Below are positions 27,001 through 33,451 of a stretch of DNA of 64,000 nucleotides, one piece after another. The first letter of the stretch is position 1, and each line of letters begins with the position of its first letter. The stretch lies in NCBI GenBank assembly GCA_903813345.2, contig CAIIXF020000005.1:6823375-6887374 (forward strand), written 5' to 3'. This DNA comes from Owenia fusiformis (Eukaryota > Annelida > Polychaeta > Sabellida > Oweniidae). The translations under genes were made by a program, and so were the position numbers. The notes beneath the pieces are model-generated. The model did no database searches. It had not been told where the DNA came from and saw nothing but the letters and a program-made list of their open reading frames with translations.

Positions 27001-30000
27001 GGGAAATCATAATGGAGAGTGCACTACTTCCTTTTGGAAAGCAACACCTTTAAAAATGGTCATTCCACATTGCACTGAGTACAGCATTTGAATTCTTAAA
27101 TTATATAGCCCTTGTGAAAAGACCCCTGGACCAGAAGTCTACTAGATTCTCATTCTAAGACCACATAACGGTGGATTATTAAATTGTTATTACAATTTTC
27201 CATTAGACAGGATACTTAATTGTCCAATAAAGAAAGCATTATTATCACTTTAATGTTGTTCATAACATAAGTAGAACATTGTGTTACAATTAAAAAGGAT
27301 ACAAAGGATACAAAATATCAGAATCATTATGAACCCAATACATGACAATTGCCAAGAGGGAATAATCTGGGTTTTTGTGTTACAGAAAAAGGTGTGGTCC
27401 CAAAGGTATTAAGGCATCAAAGAACAAGCATTCCCAATTAAAACCATCCATTGTATGTTTATTCAGTAGACCCTTCTAAGAAATCTGGATTGTTTTGTGA
27501 ACCAAAGAAACTATTTGGCTCATAAACTAAGCTATAAAGTCATAATTTTCATACTTTTTGCTAATTAACAAAACTGAGAGAATTTTGGAAGTTCATCCTA
27601 TTTCTGCGCTGAAACTGTAAAAATGATGCCAAACAATAGATGGCGTGATTTAACTGCACTGGCCTATGGATTCACACTGGCCTATGGATTTCCATTTCCT
27701 ATGAACTGTGACACAACAATTTCCCATTTCCTGATCTTGATCAGGTAGTTCTTGCAGAATTTGTAATCTGGTAAAACCATGCAACCATTCGCTGCACATG
27801 TACAAGGGGTGATCAAAGAGTAATAGATGCTTTATACTCAAATGATTCTCAAAACCCAATTTTTGTGATTTTGTGACCTGTGATGCATCGTTTAGTTATC
27901 TATTAGTCCCAAGGACAGAATTTGCAAGATATCTCAAGGAGTCCTAATTTTGATGAAAGTACAGAAGTACTGTAACACCAGAATTGACAATTATGTCACT
28001 GTGTCACACCGGAATAGCCTGATAATGGTAAAGTCAGATACCGTTGTCACAAATGGCAGACATAACCATTGCTTCAATTAGATTTTCATGAACTGTATGT
28101 TTAATAGAGCACCTAGACTAAATTCCTTAGGAACAACAATCAATCAAAGTGTCTTTATACACATTGTACAGTATGTAATTGTAGACCTCTCTTGAGGTCA
28201 ACTGGCAAAATTATATACCGATACTGTAAACCTTGAAAGTACTGTTGACCGAAGGTCGAGGTCAACAGTAATCTCAAGGTTTACTGTTGTGGTATACACT
28301 TTTGCCAGTTGACCGAATAGAGAGGTAAACAATTGTTTTGTTAGTCTGAAGAATATTATAATTGGAGGGATATATTATTGAGTATCACATGAACATATTT
28401 GATAAGTGTAGGTATCATATTTTAGCAACTTATTTTTTCAATTTTTTTTCAAAATTAAAAAAAATTCAATATTTAAAAAACATTTTCTTCAAAAGTAGCA
28501 GTCAACAGTACCTAGTAGAGGTCAACAGTACATATTGTTGACTGCTCATTGACCAATCAGAATTGAGTATTTCAATTGAGGTACTAACAAGGAATAATGT
28601 TCAACCATCGAAATAAAGTCTTTAATTTAACCGATCAAAATGAGATACGGGACAACGGACACTGCATTACCATATGCTATAGTCTTTGTAAATTATTTCC
28701 AATTCAGATTCTGTTGTCATTCCTGATATCGAAGACGCTATATTGTGGCAATTCATGACCCAATTTCATCGAAATGGGGATTTCATATGATAAATCATCA
28801 CAAGAGCTTAATACATGCACAGAATTAGCGACGATATAGTCCCATGAAACGAGGACCAAGTGATTGAAGAGTTGAAACGTTGTTGTGTCCGCCATTTGTG
28901 ACAACGGTATCTGAATTTACCGTGATCAGGCTATTCTGGTGTGTGTGTATTCTGAAGCTTTTTTATGTAATTTTGAAAATTAAAACCTATTTGAAATAAT
29001 AATATATGGTTCCTCTAACTAACCTTTCATAGCTTTTGGATGTGACTACAACCTTCGTCAAATCCGAAAGCTATGAAAGAAAGTAAGTTATTCAGGTTAG
29101 TTAGAGGAACCATATATTATTATTAGTCATAACTAACAGATGAACATCTTTGGCACTATTTAAAGTAATGTTTTGTCTACGGAAAAATATATATTACTTA
29201 TATGTTTTTTAATCAGTTTAGTTTCATATGATCAAGAAACCAAAATGTTTGAATGTTATTACAAGTTGTCAAAGAATTATTTCAATATGTCCAATTCTGT
29301 CATCGTTGTTCAGCATTTTTTAGGCTTATCATTTCACCACCAAGATGTGGTTTATATTGTTTTAACCCTTTCAGGACCATAGGCTCCTTTTGGCACCATT
29401 CTTTTATTTTATATACATGAATAAATTGACGATATCTCCAGTTCTGTCCATTATTTTTACACAAAATTTTGACAAGTTGTTCTAATGTGATAATCCTTAC
29501 TAAATATTGTATTTCAGTGATAAAATTCAAGGTATAGGTCCTGGGGTGTAGATAATTTGTAGTTTTCCCCTAAAAAGCGCTCTTACTTATCCGTCACCTG
29601 GGCCAACGTTTTCTTCTTCTATTCACGTCGGGAAAGGGTTAAACACCATTTATATATGACTGGTTCCCTGAGTTTGGCATTGGCAGTCAATGTTTTCCAA
29701 GTGAAGGCATTTTTTCATATCATTGCCTTGTTTAAATTTTTCTTTTGTATTTCAGTTATAGTACGTAAACTCCATGATGACGAGCAGCCATTAAAGCTTT
29801 ACTTAGACTGGAGTGAAGAAATACTCAATCGTAAAAAACTTGTTCTGCAAGAAAATGACTCAGGAGAAATACAGGTAAAACTGGCTAAGAGACCTATTGA
29901 TGTGAAGGGAGCATTTCAAAAGATCGATGTCGCGTCGGAAAATTAACTATATTTGAACAGCAACGGGAGCGGGTCATTATCCTTAAAAGTTAGGTTTCTG

Positions 30001-31820
30001 ACAAAAGTTAAAATTTAGCTTTCCAACTATATTCGAGAGAGGCTCCCTAACTGGTTTGTAATCCTACATGCAGACATACGTATACACCTAAAAGTGACCA
30101 ATTTGTTTTTTGTTGAATACCTGGTTTTTCATAACATCGCAAGAACAATTTCTAGAAACCGCATTGTAGGTAGTGCCATTACGGTGCCATTAGTCTAATT
30201 AAGCTATATCATTTGACATATAATATAAGCTCTCAGGTGAAATTAAAGATGTCATTTAGAAACAAATTTTTAGAATAGCCCAAGAGGGTTTCATAACCTT
30301 TCAGTTTTTCAGGAATTCATTAAAGACATACAAACATGTTTTTTTCACTTAAAATCCTATCTTTGAGTGCTGTAATTATTTCTGCCCCAAATTGTCAATT
30401 TTTGGCAAAATGAGGTCACTTAAGGTTTTGCATTGTCTTACTCAACTTTCTGTTAAACAAATATTAGCTGTAAACATCTTCTTATGGTATATCTTTTTGG
30501 GGCACCTGGTATTTGTACATGTATGTTGATGTGACTTCTTCATTGTTGACTCACATGGTCTCCCCTAGTAACATTCAAACAAAGAAACAGACAAATGACA
30601 TTAATTTTGATCAATTCAACATGAGGTATTTGCACAATTATTACACTATTGTGAGTCATTCTTGATATTGGAACATTGCATTGTTAAATAGCATAGTTAT
30701 CTCTTTAACCACCACCATTATGTATAATCAAATAGTTTTTTGTCTGAACAAGCACAATTGGATTTTATGTAAATCTTAATGTTATTTCTCTGCCATCTTA
30801 TGCATGTCTGTTTCTGGGTTGATGCTTTTATCCTTCTGCACACAAGGGAGTATATATCTGCAAATAATTGCTATATTTGGAAATCAGATTCTGAGGATTA
30901 CTGAATTTTAAAAAATTGTTATTATTTCTTATTGAGTTTTTATTTTTAATTAGTTTCATAAGAAGGACCGATCAAAATGAAAGCTTCACAATAAGTCATA
31001 TCTGAACTCTGATATCTACCCAGGGCCAAGAGTACATATAATTTATCTGATAGAGGAATAAAGATCATGGTTCTACCGATTACACTCGATAATATGACTG
31101 ATATTCTGTTCATTACTAAAAGACAAATCATGTAGCCTTTGGGGTACATGGCAATGGTCAGAATAAAATGTGTGGTCAAATATTTGCCATAAATCACAGA
31201 ATCAATGTCTTTGTTATGATCATTATGAGATAAAAAAATTTTGACATCACATATCGTGTAATTTTCATTGATAATTTATTTATCTACCTCTGGATAAATC
31301 TGATATCCAACCCCCCCCCCCCCCCCCATAACATACCTCATTGTATTCATGCCTTTTTTACAAAGTTGAAAAATAAATAATATTTGCTTTTGTTCCAGTG
31401 GGATGCCTTCTCATTGCCTGAGTTGAACAACTCTGTACCTCCCCCCATAACATACCTCATTGTATTCATGCCTTATAACAAAGCTGAAAAATATATAATA
31501 TTTGCTTTTGTTCCAGTGGGATGCCTTCTCATTGCCTGAGTTAAACAACTCTGACCCCCCCCTCCCCCCATAACATACCTCATTGTATTCATGCCTTTTT
31601 ACAAAGCTGAAAAATATATAATATTTTATAATATTTGTTCCAGTGGGATGCCTTCTCATTGCCTGAGTTGAACAACTTCCTTAGAATTTTGGAACTTGAA
31701 GAGCGTGAATATAAAGAACAATTGAAGGCCAAGTTCCAATTATTACGACTTCAAATGCAAATGCGTCACAAAGAACTAACACAGTTAAAACGGGAACAGG
31801 ATCGGCAGGTTTTTGTATGA
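2..31820 (+). CDS. RASSF1: RASSF1/3/5-type Ras-association (RA) and SARAH domain protein, whole spliced gene
   Basis: Joined exons 2-1283, 6368-6522, 11375-11485, 21743-21901, 22313-22539, 23529-23641, 29756-29874 and 31644-31820 total 2343 nt and read open as 780 residues plus stop; every junction has GT/AG borders and matching phases (1,0,0,0,2,1,0). Domain order: disordered region (1-427), C1 second half (428-445), linker with two TA-x-E-x-LPGM motifs (480-569), RA domain (about 575-720), SARAH helix (723-770). In the known family, RA binds Ras/Rap-type GTPases and SARAH binds MST/Hippo kinases, so the protein is expected to be a cytoplasmic or microtubule-associated scaffold of Hippo and apoptosis signalling. 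The SARAH start WDAFSLPELNNFLRIL is closer to vertebrate RASSF1 than to RASSF5, and the TUSC2 gene next door supports RASSF1. The true start may lie outside the window, and the first half of the C1 finger was not found. Confidence 0.9.
1284..1426 (+). other. In-frame extension of exon 1 if intron 1 is retained
   Basis: Past the exon 1 donor the frame stays open for 47 more codons to a TAG at 1426 and includes a hydrophobic stretch (FGSFGILIYLLLY). Retention of the intron would give a protein without C1, RA and SARAH domains but with a C-terminal membrane-like segment. The strong donor makes ordinary splicing more likely. Confidence 0.2.
1866..2012 (+). repeat. Dispersed repeat family A, copy 1
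   Basis: Shares the blocks GTGACATATTGTTATAGT, CTGTAACAAATG and GACATTTTGCATGTTAATGC (each with small changes) with copies at about 9826-9950, 18698-18925, 24950-25092 and 41895-42012, and a reverse copy at 2603-2690. About 150 bp, no coding capacity; class unknown. Confidence 0.75.
2603..2690 (-). repeat. Dispersed repeat family A, reversed partial copy
   Basis: On the minus strand this reads GTCTGTAACAAGCGC, then GTGACATTTTGCATG and TGCCTTGTTTATC, matching the 3' half of family A. It lies tail-to-tail with the copy at 1866-2012. Confidence 0.65.
2866..3380 (+). repeat. Dispersed repeat family B, copy 1
   Basis: Begins CCGAATGAAGTTCG, then a CCATCTG/CCGTCCGT block, then alternating 'GATAACTCAAAYACC' and 'AAAATGGCCACCATTTTT' modules spaced about 110 bp, and ends TGGGATTGCTGTTTTTCTAG. 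Related copies or ends lie at 10200-10700, 14165-14730, 32460-32880, 36042-36165, 22667-22730 and 52790-53585 (reverse). A non-autonomous dispersed element; superfamily not determined. Confidence 0.75.
3640..4106. repeat. Large palindrome (fold-back element)
   Basis: Arms of roughly 220 bp face each other around about 3885: CACTGGTGATCCACTTGATT on the left pairs with GAGTGGATCACCAGTG on the right, and CAAATAGTTCAGAAGACCAC pairs with GTCTTCTGAACTATTTG. An 86-residue minus-strand ORF across the left arm is probably chance. Confidence 0.75.
5901..5947. repeat. Perfect 21-bp hairpin, 5-nt loop
   Basis: TGATCAAACAATGATTGGGT plus one T is followed by the loop CAAAT and then its exact reverse complement. 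No run of T follows and no gene context explains it, so it is listed as a structure only. Confidence 0.85.
6088..6305 (+). repeat. Dispersed repeat family D, copy 1
   Basis: Aligns by eye with 42973-43205 (shared AAATCAAG, AGGCCCAAAAT-like, TTGC(C/T)CA(G/A)TTTATGTGG and AGATTTTTTG blocks) and more weakly with 1496-1640. It ends about 60 bp before the exon 2 acceptor. Confidence 0.55.
6368..6522 (+). CDS. RASSF1: RASSF exon 2: second half of C1 zinc finger
   Basis: Acceptor TTTTTGCAG|AT and donor GTG|GTATGT. It encodes DCQYTCHQKCRELVTLDC (residues 428-445), which matches the second half of the C1 finger of RASSF1A/NORE1 (Cys-x4-His-x2-Cys-x7-Cys), followed by a Ser/Lys-rich linker. The human gene also breaks the C1 finger just before this point, so the exon border is ancestral. 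The residues that should supply the first-half ligands (His and three Cys) are absent from exon 1 and were not seen in the intron. Confidence 0.9.
7370..7512. repeat. Palindromic MITE
   Basis: GATGAATAGATACCGCAGGG and GCTAGGCA on the left mirror TGCCTAGCCCTAAGGTATTT and ATTCATC on the right; the arms are about 50 bp around a short loop. A related single arm appears near 7632-7665. Confidence 0.65.
9120..9562. mobile_element. MITE with ~18-bp inverted ends
   Basis: The left end ATAACGCAGATGCGAGTAG and right end CTACTCGCATCTAGTTTATT are imperfect inverted repeats about 440 bp apart. There is no ORF of note inside. Confidence 0.55.
9826..9950 (+). repeat. Dispersed repeat family A, copy 3
   Basis: Starts GATGACATATTGTTATAGTC and carries GGCGCCTGTAACAA and CATGTCATGTTAATGC; diverged from the other copies. 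Confidence 0.65.
10200..10700 (+). repeat. Dispersed repeat family B, copy 2
   Basis: Starts with ACAAAGTTCGAGTTGGGATA and keeps an AAAATGGCTACCATTCTTA and GATAACTCAGGTATTG module; clearly more decayed than copy 1. Confidence 0.6.
11375..11485 (+). CDS. RASSF1: RASSF exon 3: first TA-x-E-x-LPGM linker exon
   Basis: Acceptor TTTGCCACAG|GATGAG and donor GAG|GTGACT; 37 codons, phase 0 at both ends, so it can be skipped without a frameshift. It encodes DEDHFAFYSTARESLPGM and then a Pro-rich stretch. The block resembles the 'SGY...EE..FFTARTS' segment that vertebrates place at the N-terminus of the short isoforms RASSF1C, RASSF3 and RAPL, and it is similar to exon 4 of this gene, which suggests exon duplication. 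Confidence 0.85.
12530..12740 (+). repeat. CTGTC-rich imperfect simple repeat
   Basis: Repeated CTGTCTGTC, CTAAATGTCA and CTATTTGCCA blocks. A 114-residue Cys/Leu-rich frame through it is a by-product of the repeat. Confidence 0.75.
13082..13393. mobile_element. piggyBac-like MITE, copy 1
   Basis: Bounded by TTAA on both sides, with ends TTAACCCTTTC and GAAAGGGTTAA; this is the TTAA plus CCC start typical of piggyBac elements. It is 312 bp including the TTAAs, non-coding, and has an inverted sister copy at 29362-29642. Confidence 0.8.
13625..13705 (-). repeat. tRNA-like SINE fragment
   Basis: On the minus strand it reads TGGCACAATCGATTAAAATG and then GTGGGTTTGACACCCGCCAG, resembling A- and B-box sequences of a tRNA-derived SINE head. 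Decayed. Confidence 0.45.
14165..14730 (+). repeat. Dispersed repeat family B, copy 3
   Basis: Complete-looking copy: ATTATCCCACCATATGAAG start, CCATCTGTCC block, four AAAATGGC/GATAACTCAAAT modules and a GGGATTTGCTACTTCGTGAA end. Confidence 0.7.
14983..15190. mobile_element. Small hAT-like MITE (CAGTGATCTCC ends)
   Basis: Left end CAGTGATCTCCCCAGCA and right end CCTGTGGAGATCACTG form inverted repeats about 208 bp apart. Inside, GCACCCACTTGA/TTTGCACCCA motifs repeat. No clear target-site duplication was found. Confidence 0.6.
15196..15238. repeat. Poly-C tract
   Basis: A run of about 40 C interrupted by one G. The length is likely unreliable in assembly. Confidence 0.85.
15685..15750 (+). 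repeat. tRNA-like fragment (probable SINE head)
   Basis: TTCTAGTGATAGAATGC resembles an A box and GGATCGAAACC a B box, at tRNA-like spacing. No clean acceptor stem was found, so it is not called a tRNA gene. Confidence 0.4.
16294..18152. mobile_element. 1.86-kb non-autonomous hAT-like transposon, copy 1
   Basis: Ends CAGGGCCGTCAGATGGGG and, inverted, CAGGCCCGTAAGACAC; flanked by the 5-bp direct repeat AAGCT (16289-16293 and 18153-18157). The interior is built from five to seven degenerate units of about 270-330 bp, each with TTGACTCATAC, CTTTGAAAGT and AGAAAGCACCAAATAGC, plus C-rich tracts. No transposase frame is visible. The inverted sister copy at 58840-60495 has its own 5-bp duplication. 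The 5-bp target site and CAGGG-type ends fit a hAT subgroup; the assignment is inferred. Confidence 0.85.
18698..18925 (+). repeat. Dispersed repeat family A, copy 4 (interrupted)
   Basis: Has AGTAGTGACATATTGTTATA and GGTGACATTTTGCATGTTAA separated by about 80 extra bases. Its 3' end (GCCTTGTTTAACTT) is cut by the MITE at 18926-19144. Confidence 0.7.
18926..19144. mobile_element. 219-bp MITE with CAGGCCCGTAGC ends, copy 1
   Basis: Ends CAGGCCCGTAGCTAG and CTGGCTACGGGCCTG, flanked by AACTT on both sides (18921-18925, 19145-19149). The second copy, 50398-50606, is about 85-90% alike by eye. The terminus CAGGCCCGTA is shared with the large elements at 16294 and 58840, so one transposase could mobilise both. 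Confidence 0.85.
21168..21240 (+). repeat. tRNA-derived SINE head
   Basis: TTTAGGGGTTAGAGC fits a pol III A box and GGGTTCAAATCCC a B box, spaced as in a tRNA. Flanks do not pair into an acceptor stem and AT-rich sequence follows, so a SINE is more likely than a functional tRNA. Confidence 0.6.
21743..21901 (+). CDS. RASSF1: RASSF exon 4: second TA-x-E-x-LPGM exon plus pre-RA helix
   Basis: Acceptor TACTTCCAG|GATGAT and donor ATG|GTATTT; 53 codons, phase 0 to 0. It encodes DDNDSGYATAKETLPGM, paralogous to exon 3 and also carrying the SGY of vertebrate short isoforms, followed by REDLRRRIDQFNRNKHGLQI, which corresponds to the 'EIEQKIKEYN' helix just before the RA domain in human RASSF1. It is probably constitutive because it contains the conserved pre-RA helix. 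Confidence 0.9.
22313..22539 (+). CDS. RASSF1: RASSF exon 5: RA domain, first part
   Basis: Acceptor AAATTGTAG|CAT and donor AG|GTGAGA (phase 2). It encodes FRGVIRVHMSLIRP (first RA strand; vertebrate FIKVxLxLxRP), then PPSIYEVL and RTTSFYLPKDTMKALHI, the signature 'RTSFYLPxDxxKxLHI' of RASSF1-5 RA domains. This ubiquitin-like fold is the expected Ras/Rap-GTP binding surface. Separated from exon 4 by only 411 bp. Confidence 0.95.
22962..23043. mobile_element. Tiny MITE with TACAGGGTG ends
   Basis: TACAGGGTGTTCATAAGGCC plus TCTTTACA faces TGTAAAGAGACTTTTTGGAC plus ACCATGTA; about 28-bp imperfect inverted ends in an 82-bp element, with TA at each border. The same TACAGGGTG-type ends occur at 37872, 51637 and 63027, a mariner-like TA-inserting style. 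Confidence 0.65.
23030..23520. repeat. 33-bp satellite, about 14-15 copies
   Basis: The unit is GGACACCATGTATAGTTGAT followed by ATGCATATATTAT, with few changes (CCATG/CCCTG). 33 is a multiple of three, so an artefactual 215-residue minus-strand frame of 11-residue repeats results. The first unit overlaps the right end of the MITE at 22962-23043, and the last unit turns into the exon 6 acceptor. Confidence 0.95.
23529..23641 (+). CDS. RASSF1: RASSF exon 6: RA domain, middle part
   Basis: Acceptor ATATTTCCAG|T (phase 2) and donor AAAG|GTAACA (phase 1). It encodes TTREVITTLLSKFKITDNPR and KFVLYEH, matching human 'REVIEALLRKFLVVDDPRKFALFE'. The acceptor region is a modified satellite unit, ATGCAAATATTTCCAG instead of ATGCATATATTATGGAC. 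Confidence 0.95.
24950..25092 (+). repeat. Dispersed repeat family A, copy 5
   Basis: CACCGCAAGTGGTAACACAT start, then TGTAACAAATGTCATGTGGT and a GACATTTTGTATGTTAACAC end. Confidence 0.7.
25955..26230 (+). repeat. Degenerate 18-20 bp minisatellite (GGGGTGAAATGYCTAG)
   Basis: At least a dozen drifting units such as AGAGGTGAAATGTCTAGG and AGGGGTGAACTGTTAG. The left border carries the inverse orientation (TTTCACCCCT), so it is partly palindromic. Confidence 0.8.
26529..27080. mobile_element. 550-bp inverted-repeat element
   Basis: Ends ATTGTGGAATGACCATTCC and ATGGTCATTCCACATTGC. The right part (26840-27045) is repeated in reverse at 42105-42310, and GGGGAAATCATAATGGAAAG recurs at 42870. No coding frame. 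Confidence 0.6.
28005..28943. mobile_element. 939-bp inverted-repeat element with internal hairpin
   Basis: Ends CACACCGGAATAGCCTGAT and ATCAGGCTATTCTGGTGTG; the inverted arms extend about 60 bp (CCGTTGTCACAAATGGCAGA against CGCCATTTGTGACAACGG). An inner hairpin spans 28188-28325 (GAGGTCAACTGGCAAAA against TTTTGCCAGTTGACC). Non-autonomous; superfamily unknown. Confidence 0.7.
28998..29127. repeat. 130-bp hairpin (MITE-like)
   Basis: AATAATATATGGTTCCTCTA and ACTAACCTTTCATAGCTTT on the left are mirrored by AAAGCTATGAAAG and TAGTTAGAGGAACCATATAT on the right. Arms about 50 bp, loop about 20. Confidence 0.85.
29362..29642. mobile_element. piggyBac-like MITE, copy 2
   Basis: TTAACCCTTTCAGGACC start and CGGGAAAGGGTTAA end, with TTAA at both borders; the interior is the reverse complement of the element at 13082-13393 (for example CTTACTTATCCGTCACC against GGTGACGGATAAGTAAG-like sequence). 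Confidence 0.8.
29756..29874 (+). CDS. RASSF1: RASSF exon 7: RA domain, last part
   Basis: Acceptor TTTTGTATTTCAG|TT (phase 1) and donor ATACAG|GTAAAA (phase 0). It encodes VIVRKLHDDEQPLKLYL and LVLQENDSGEIQ, matching human 'YLRKLLDDEQPLRLRL' and 'FVLKENDSGEVN' that end the RA fold just before SARAH. Confidence 0.95.
31399..31434 (+). pseudogene. Exon 8 partial duplicate 1
   Basis: An intact CCAG acceptor is followed by codons for WDAFSLPELNNS, then non-homologous sequence; the frame then runs through unit 2 to a TGA near 31553. If spliced it would give a receptor-like scaffold lacking a SARAH helix. Confidence 0.8.
31517..31552 (+). pseudogene. Exon 8 partial duplicate 2
   Basis: Intact CCAG acceptor, the same WDAFSLPELNNS codons (one silent GTTG/GTTA change), then a C run and a TAA within about 60 bases. 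Confidence 0.8.
31644..31820 (+). CDS. RASSF1: RASSF exon 8: SARAH domain and stop
   Basis: Acceptor TTTGTTCCAG|TGGGAT, phase 0. It encodes WDAFSLPELNNFLRILELEE and a continuing long charged helix to KREQDRQVFV, stop TGA at 31818. The first part is nearly the human RASSF1 sequence 'WDAFSMPELHNFLRIL'. SARAH helices pair with MST1/2-type kinases, linking the protein to Hippo signalling. The CAG|GTTTTT at 31808/31809 could act as a weak donor, replacing the last three residues by those of an exon at 31981. Confidence 0.95.
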   Translation, partial: WDAFSLPELNNFLRILELEEREYKEQLKAKFQLLRLQMQMRHKELTQLKREQDRQVFV

Positions 31821-31980
31821 TGGTAGATCTATAGTGCTCTGTATATGTACAGTTGGAATTAAATCTGGACTGAATAATGAGATTTTGCAGAAAGATAGAT
31901 AGAGACTTAATTATTAAGCATTGATAAGTAATTGTACCTATAGAGATACATTACATAACATATTTATTTTGTTCCCATAG

Positions 31981-32046
31981 GAAGCTATTGGTATAGCTGA
32001 TAGCTGTTGGAAATTGTCAATATCTACAGTGGCTATATTGTGCTAA
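31981..32046 (+). CDS. RASSF1: Possible alternative RASSF last exon
   Basis: A good acceptor (TTATTTTGTTCCCATAG|GAAGCT) follows exon 8 by 172 bp. Joined to the donor at 31808 it is in frame and adds EAIGIADSCWKLSISTVAIL plus Cys before TAA at 32044, giving 798 residues. Vertebrate RASSFs continue at this point with a similar short tail (QKIQEALHACP, QKLEEALRES), so 'REQDRQEAI' is plausible. The donor is weak, so read-through to the exon 8 stop remains possible. Confidence 0.45.
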   Translation, partial: EAIGIADSCWKLSISTVAILC

Positions 32047-32121
32047 ATATTCACCTTCAGATTAAGGCTTCCTTTGGGCCTGCAGTCTGATTTGTTTCTT
32101 GTCTTGACATTATCATTGTAC

Positions 32122-32127
32122 AATAAA
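32122..32127 (+). terminator. Poly(A) signal AATAAA of RASSF
   Basis: The first canonical AATAAA downstream of both possible stops (300 and 80 bp away). Confidence 0.5.
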
Positions 32128-32459
32128 CATATATTTATTCTGACTGTTAATGTATTTTTCGATTTACTTTTGAACTGAAAACATCATGCTGGGGTAATTA
32201 AATAAAATGTTTCGCTGCATTCCTACGCACATTTATTTCAGTAATGAATAATTAGATCAATGATGTATTTACATGTTTAACGTACATGTATTTTTTATTC
32301 ATTCTTTTGGCAGAATCTTTATGTTGTAAGAATTTGGCATATTTTATGGTTATTATTATTTTTGAATTATTTTTTATTATGCATTCTTTGAAGGTGTAAC
32401 AAATATAAAAATTCTTCTTTTCTCACCATACTATGAAAACATTAATGCTAAACATAGAA

Positions 32460-32880
32460 CTTAATTATCCCGAATGAAGTTTGGTAGGGATATAGCGAAG
32501 CTTCTCTCTCAGTCAGTCCATCTGTCCATTCAGAGCAAAAACTCAAATACTAGTTGACTGGTTTTCTAGTTTTCTGGAATTTGCTATAATTCAGAGATCT
32601 GTTCAAACAAAGAATGGTTACATAATAATCCTACATACACTGTAGAATTACAAATATTGTCTTGTCTTTATGATTTGAAGTACCTTTAGAACTCCTAATG
32701 ATCATGAACACCCAGATGATTAAATTTGTGGAAATTCTGATATATCTCCAATGTTTATATTTTATTATCTGCAAATAAGGATTGAGTGGATGGACAAAAT
32801 TGTGACATATACAGATTCATGAATATTTTGATCGTTAGAATTCCCTACTCTGTGGAGGGAGTAGCAGTTTATTGGTTACT
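32460..32880 (+). repeat. Dispersed repeat family B, copy 4 (decayed)
   Basis: CCCGAATGAAGTTTGGTAGG and CCATCTGTCCATTC at the start, TACTCTGTGGAGGGAGTAGC at the end; the middle modules are mostly lost. Confidence 0.55.
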
Positions 32881-33387
32881 TTAACCCAAACCCAGATGTT
32901 CCAACTATTTTCTCATTTGTATTTAATTTGAAATCGCAGTTTTCAACATAACAGTCAGGATAATAATCCCAAGAGTGGAATAACGGAAGAGACTCATCTC
33001 AATTTTAGTGAAACCTTATTTGAACTTCTTTGTACATGCAGTGATATATGATGATTAACAGTGAAAGCATTAGAACTTCCTCGTGATATGATATGGCTCA
33101 TATTGTACTTTTATTTCATGTGGTTAGGAGAGCTGACTGAAATATTAGGAGAGGGTTTGATATGATTTAGTAGAAAACACATTATTCCAGTGAACAGAGT
33201 TGAAGACTTAATTGTAAAACATTAATTTCGAACAGATAAATTTTAAATTTCAACTATTACTGTGATGATGTTAAGTACTTGTATGTTTGAAAAATATGAT
33301 AAAACTGTTTATCATTTCCTGATTTATCCAAGTCCAATTTTTAAATCACCTCGCAGTATACACTCCCAGTCTGAACTCTGATATCAC

Positions 33388-33451
33388 GTTACCGTACGGT
33401 ACCATTTGCACAGTACATTAAGAGTATGGTAACGTACGGTACCGTAAGAGA
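33388..33451. repeat. Short palindrome with KpnI-like cores
   Basis: GTTACCGTACGGTACCAT faces ATGGTAACGTACGGTACC within 64 bp; GTACGGTAC is itself palindromic. Confidence 0.75.

Larger units (their letters stand above)
23642..29755 (+). other. RASSF intron 6 (6.1 kb) with repeats
   Basis: It holds family A (24950-25092), a GGGTGAAATG minisatellite (25955-26230), a 550-bp inverted-repeat element (26529-27080), a 939-bp inverted-repeat element (28005-28943), a 130-bp hairpin (28998-29127) and a piggyBac-like MITE (29362-29642). Nothing recognised between 23650 and 24940. Confidence 0.65.
29875..31643 (+). other. RASSF intron 7
   Basis: No recognised element from 29875 to about 31300. The last 330 bp are the tandem duplication that contains two extra copies of the exon 8 acceptor. 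Confidence 0.75.
31318..31680 (+). repeat. Three-unit tandem repeat over the intron 7 / exon 8 border
   Basis: Each unit of about 118-127 bp has a C run, ATAACATACCTCATTGTATT, an AT-rich stretch, the acceptor TTGTTCCAG and the first 33-36 coding bases of the SARAH exon (from TGGGATGCCTTCTCATTGCC). Exon-like starts are at 31399, 31517 and 31644; only the third continues into the full exon. Units 1 and 2 lead to early stops. Confidence 0.95.

Noticed and set aside
31411-31659. 82-residue minus-strand ORF with repeated HEYNEVCYGGR
   Set aside because: Caused by the tandem duplication at the exon 8 border, read on the wrong strand.
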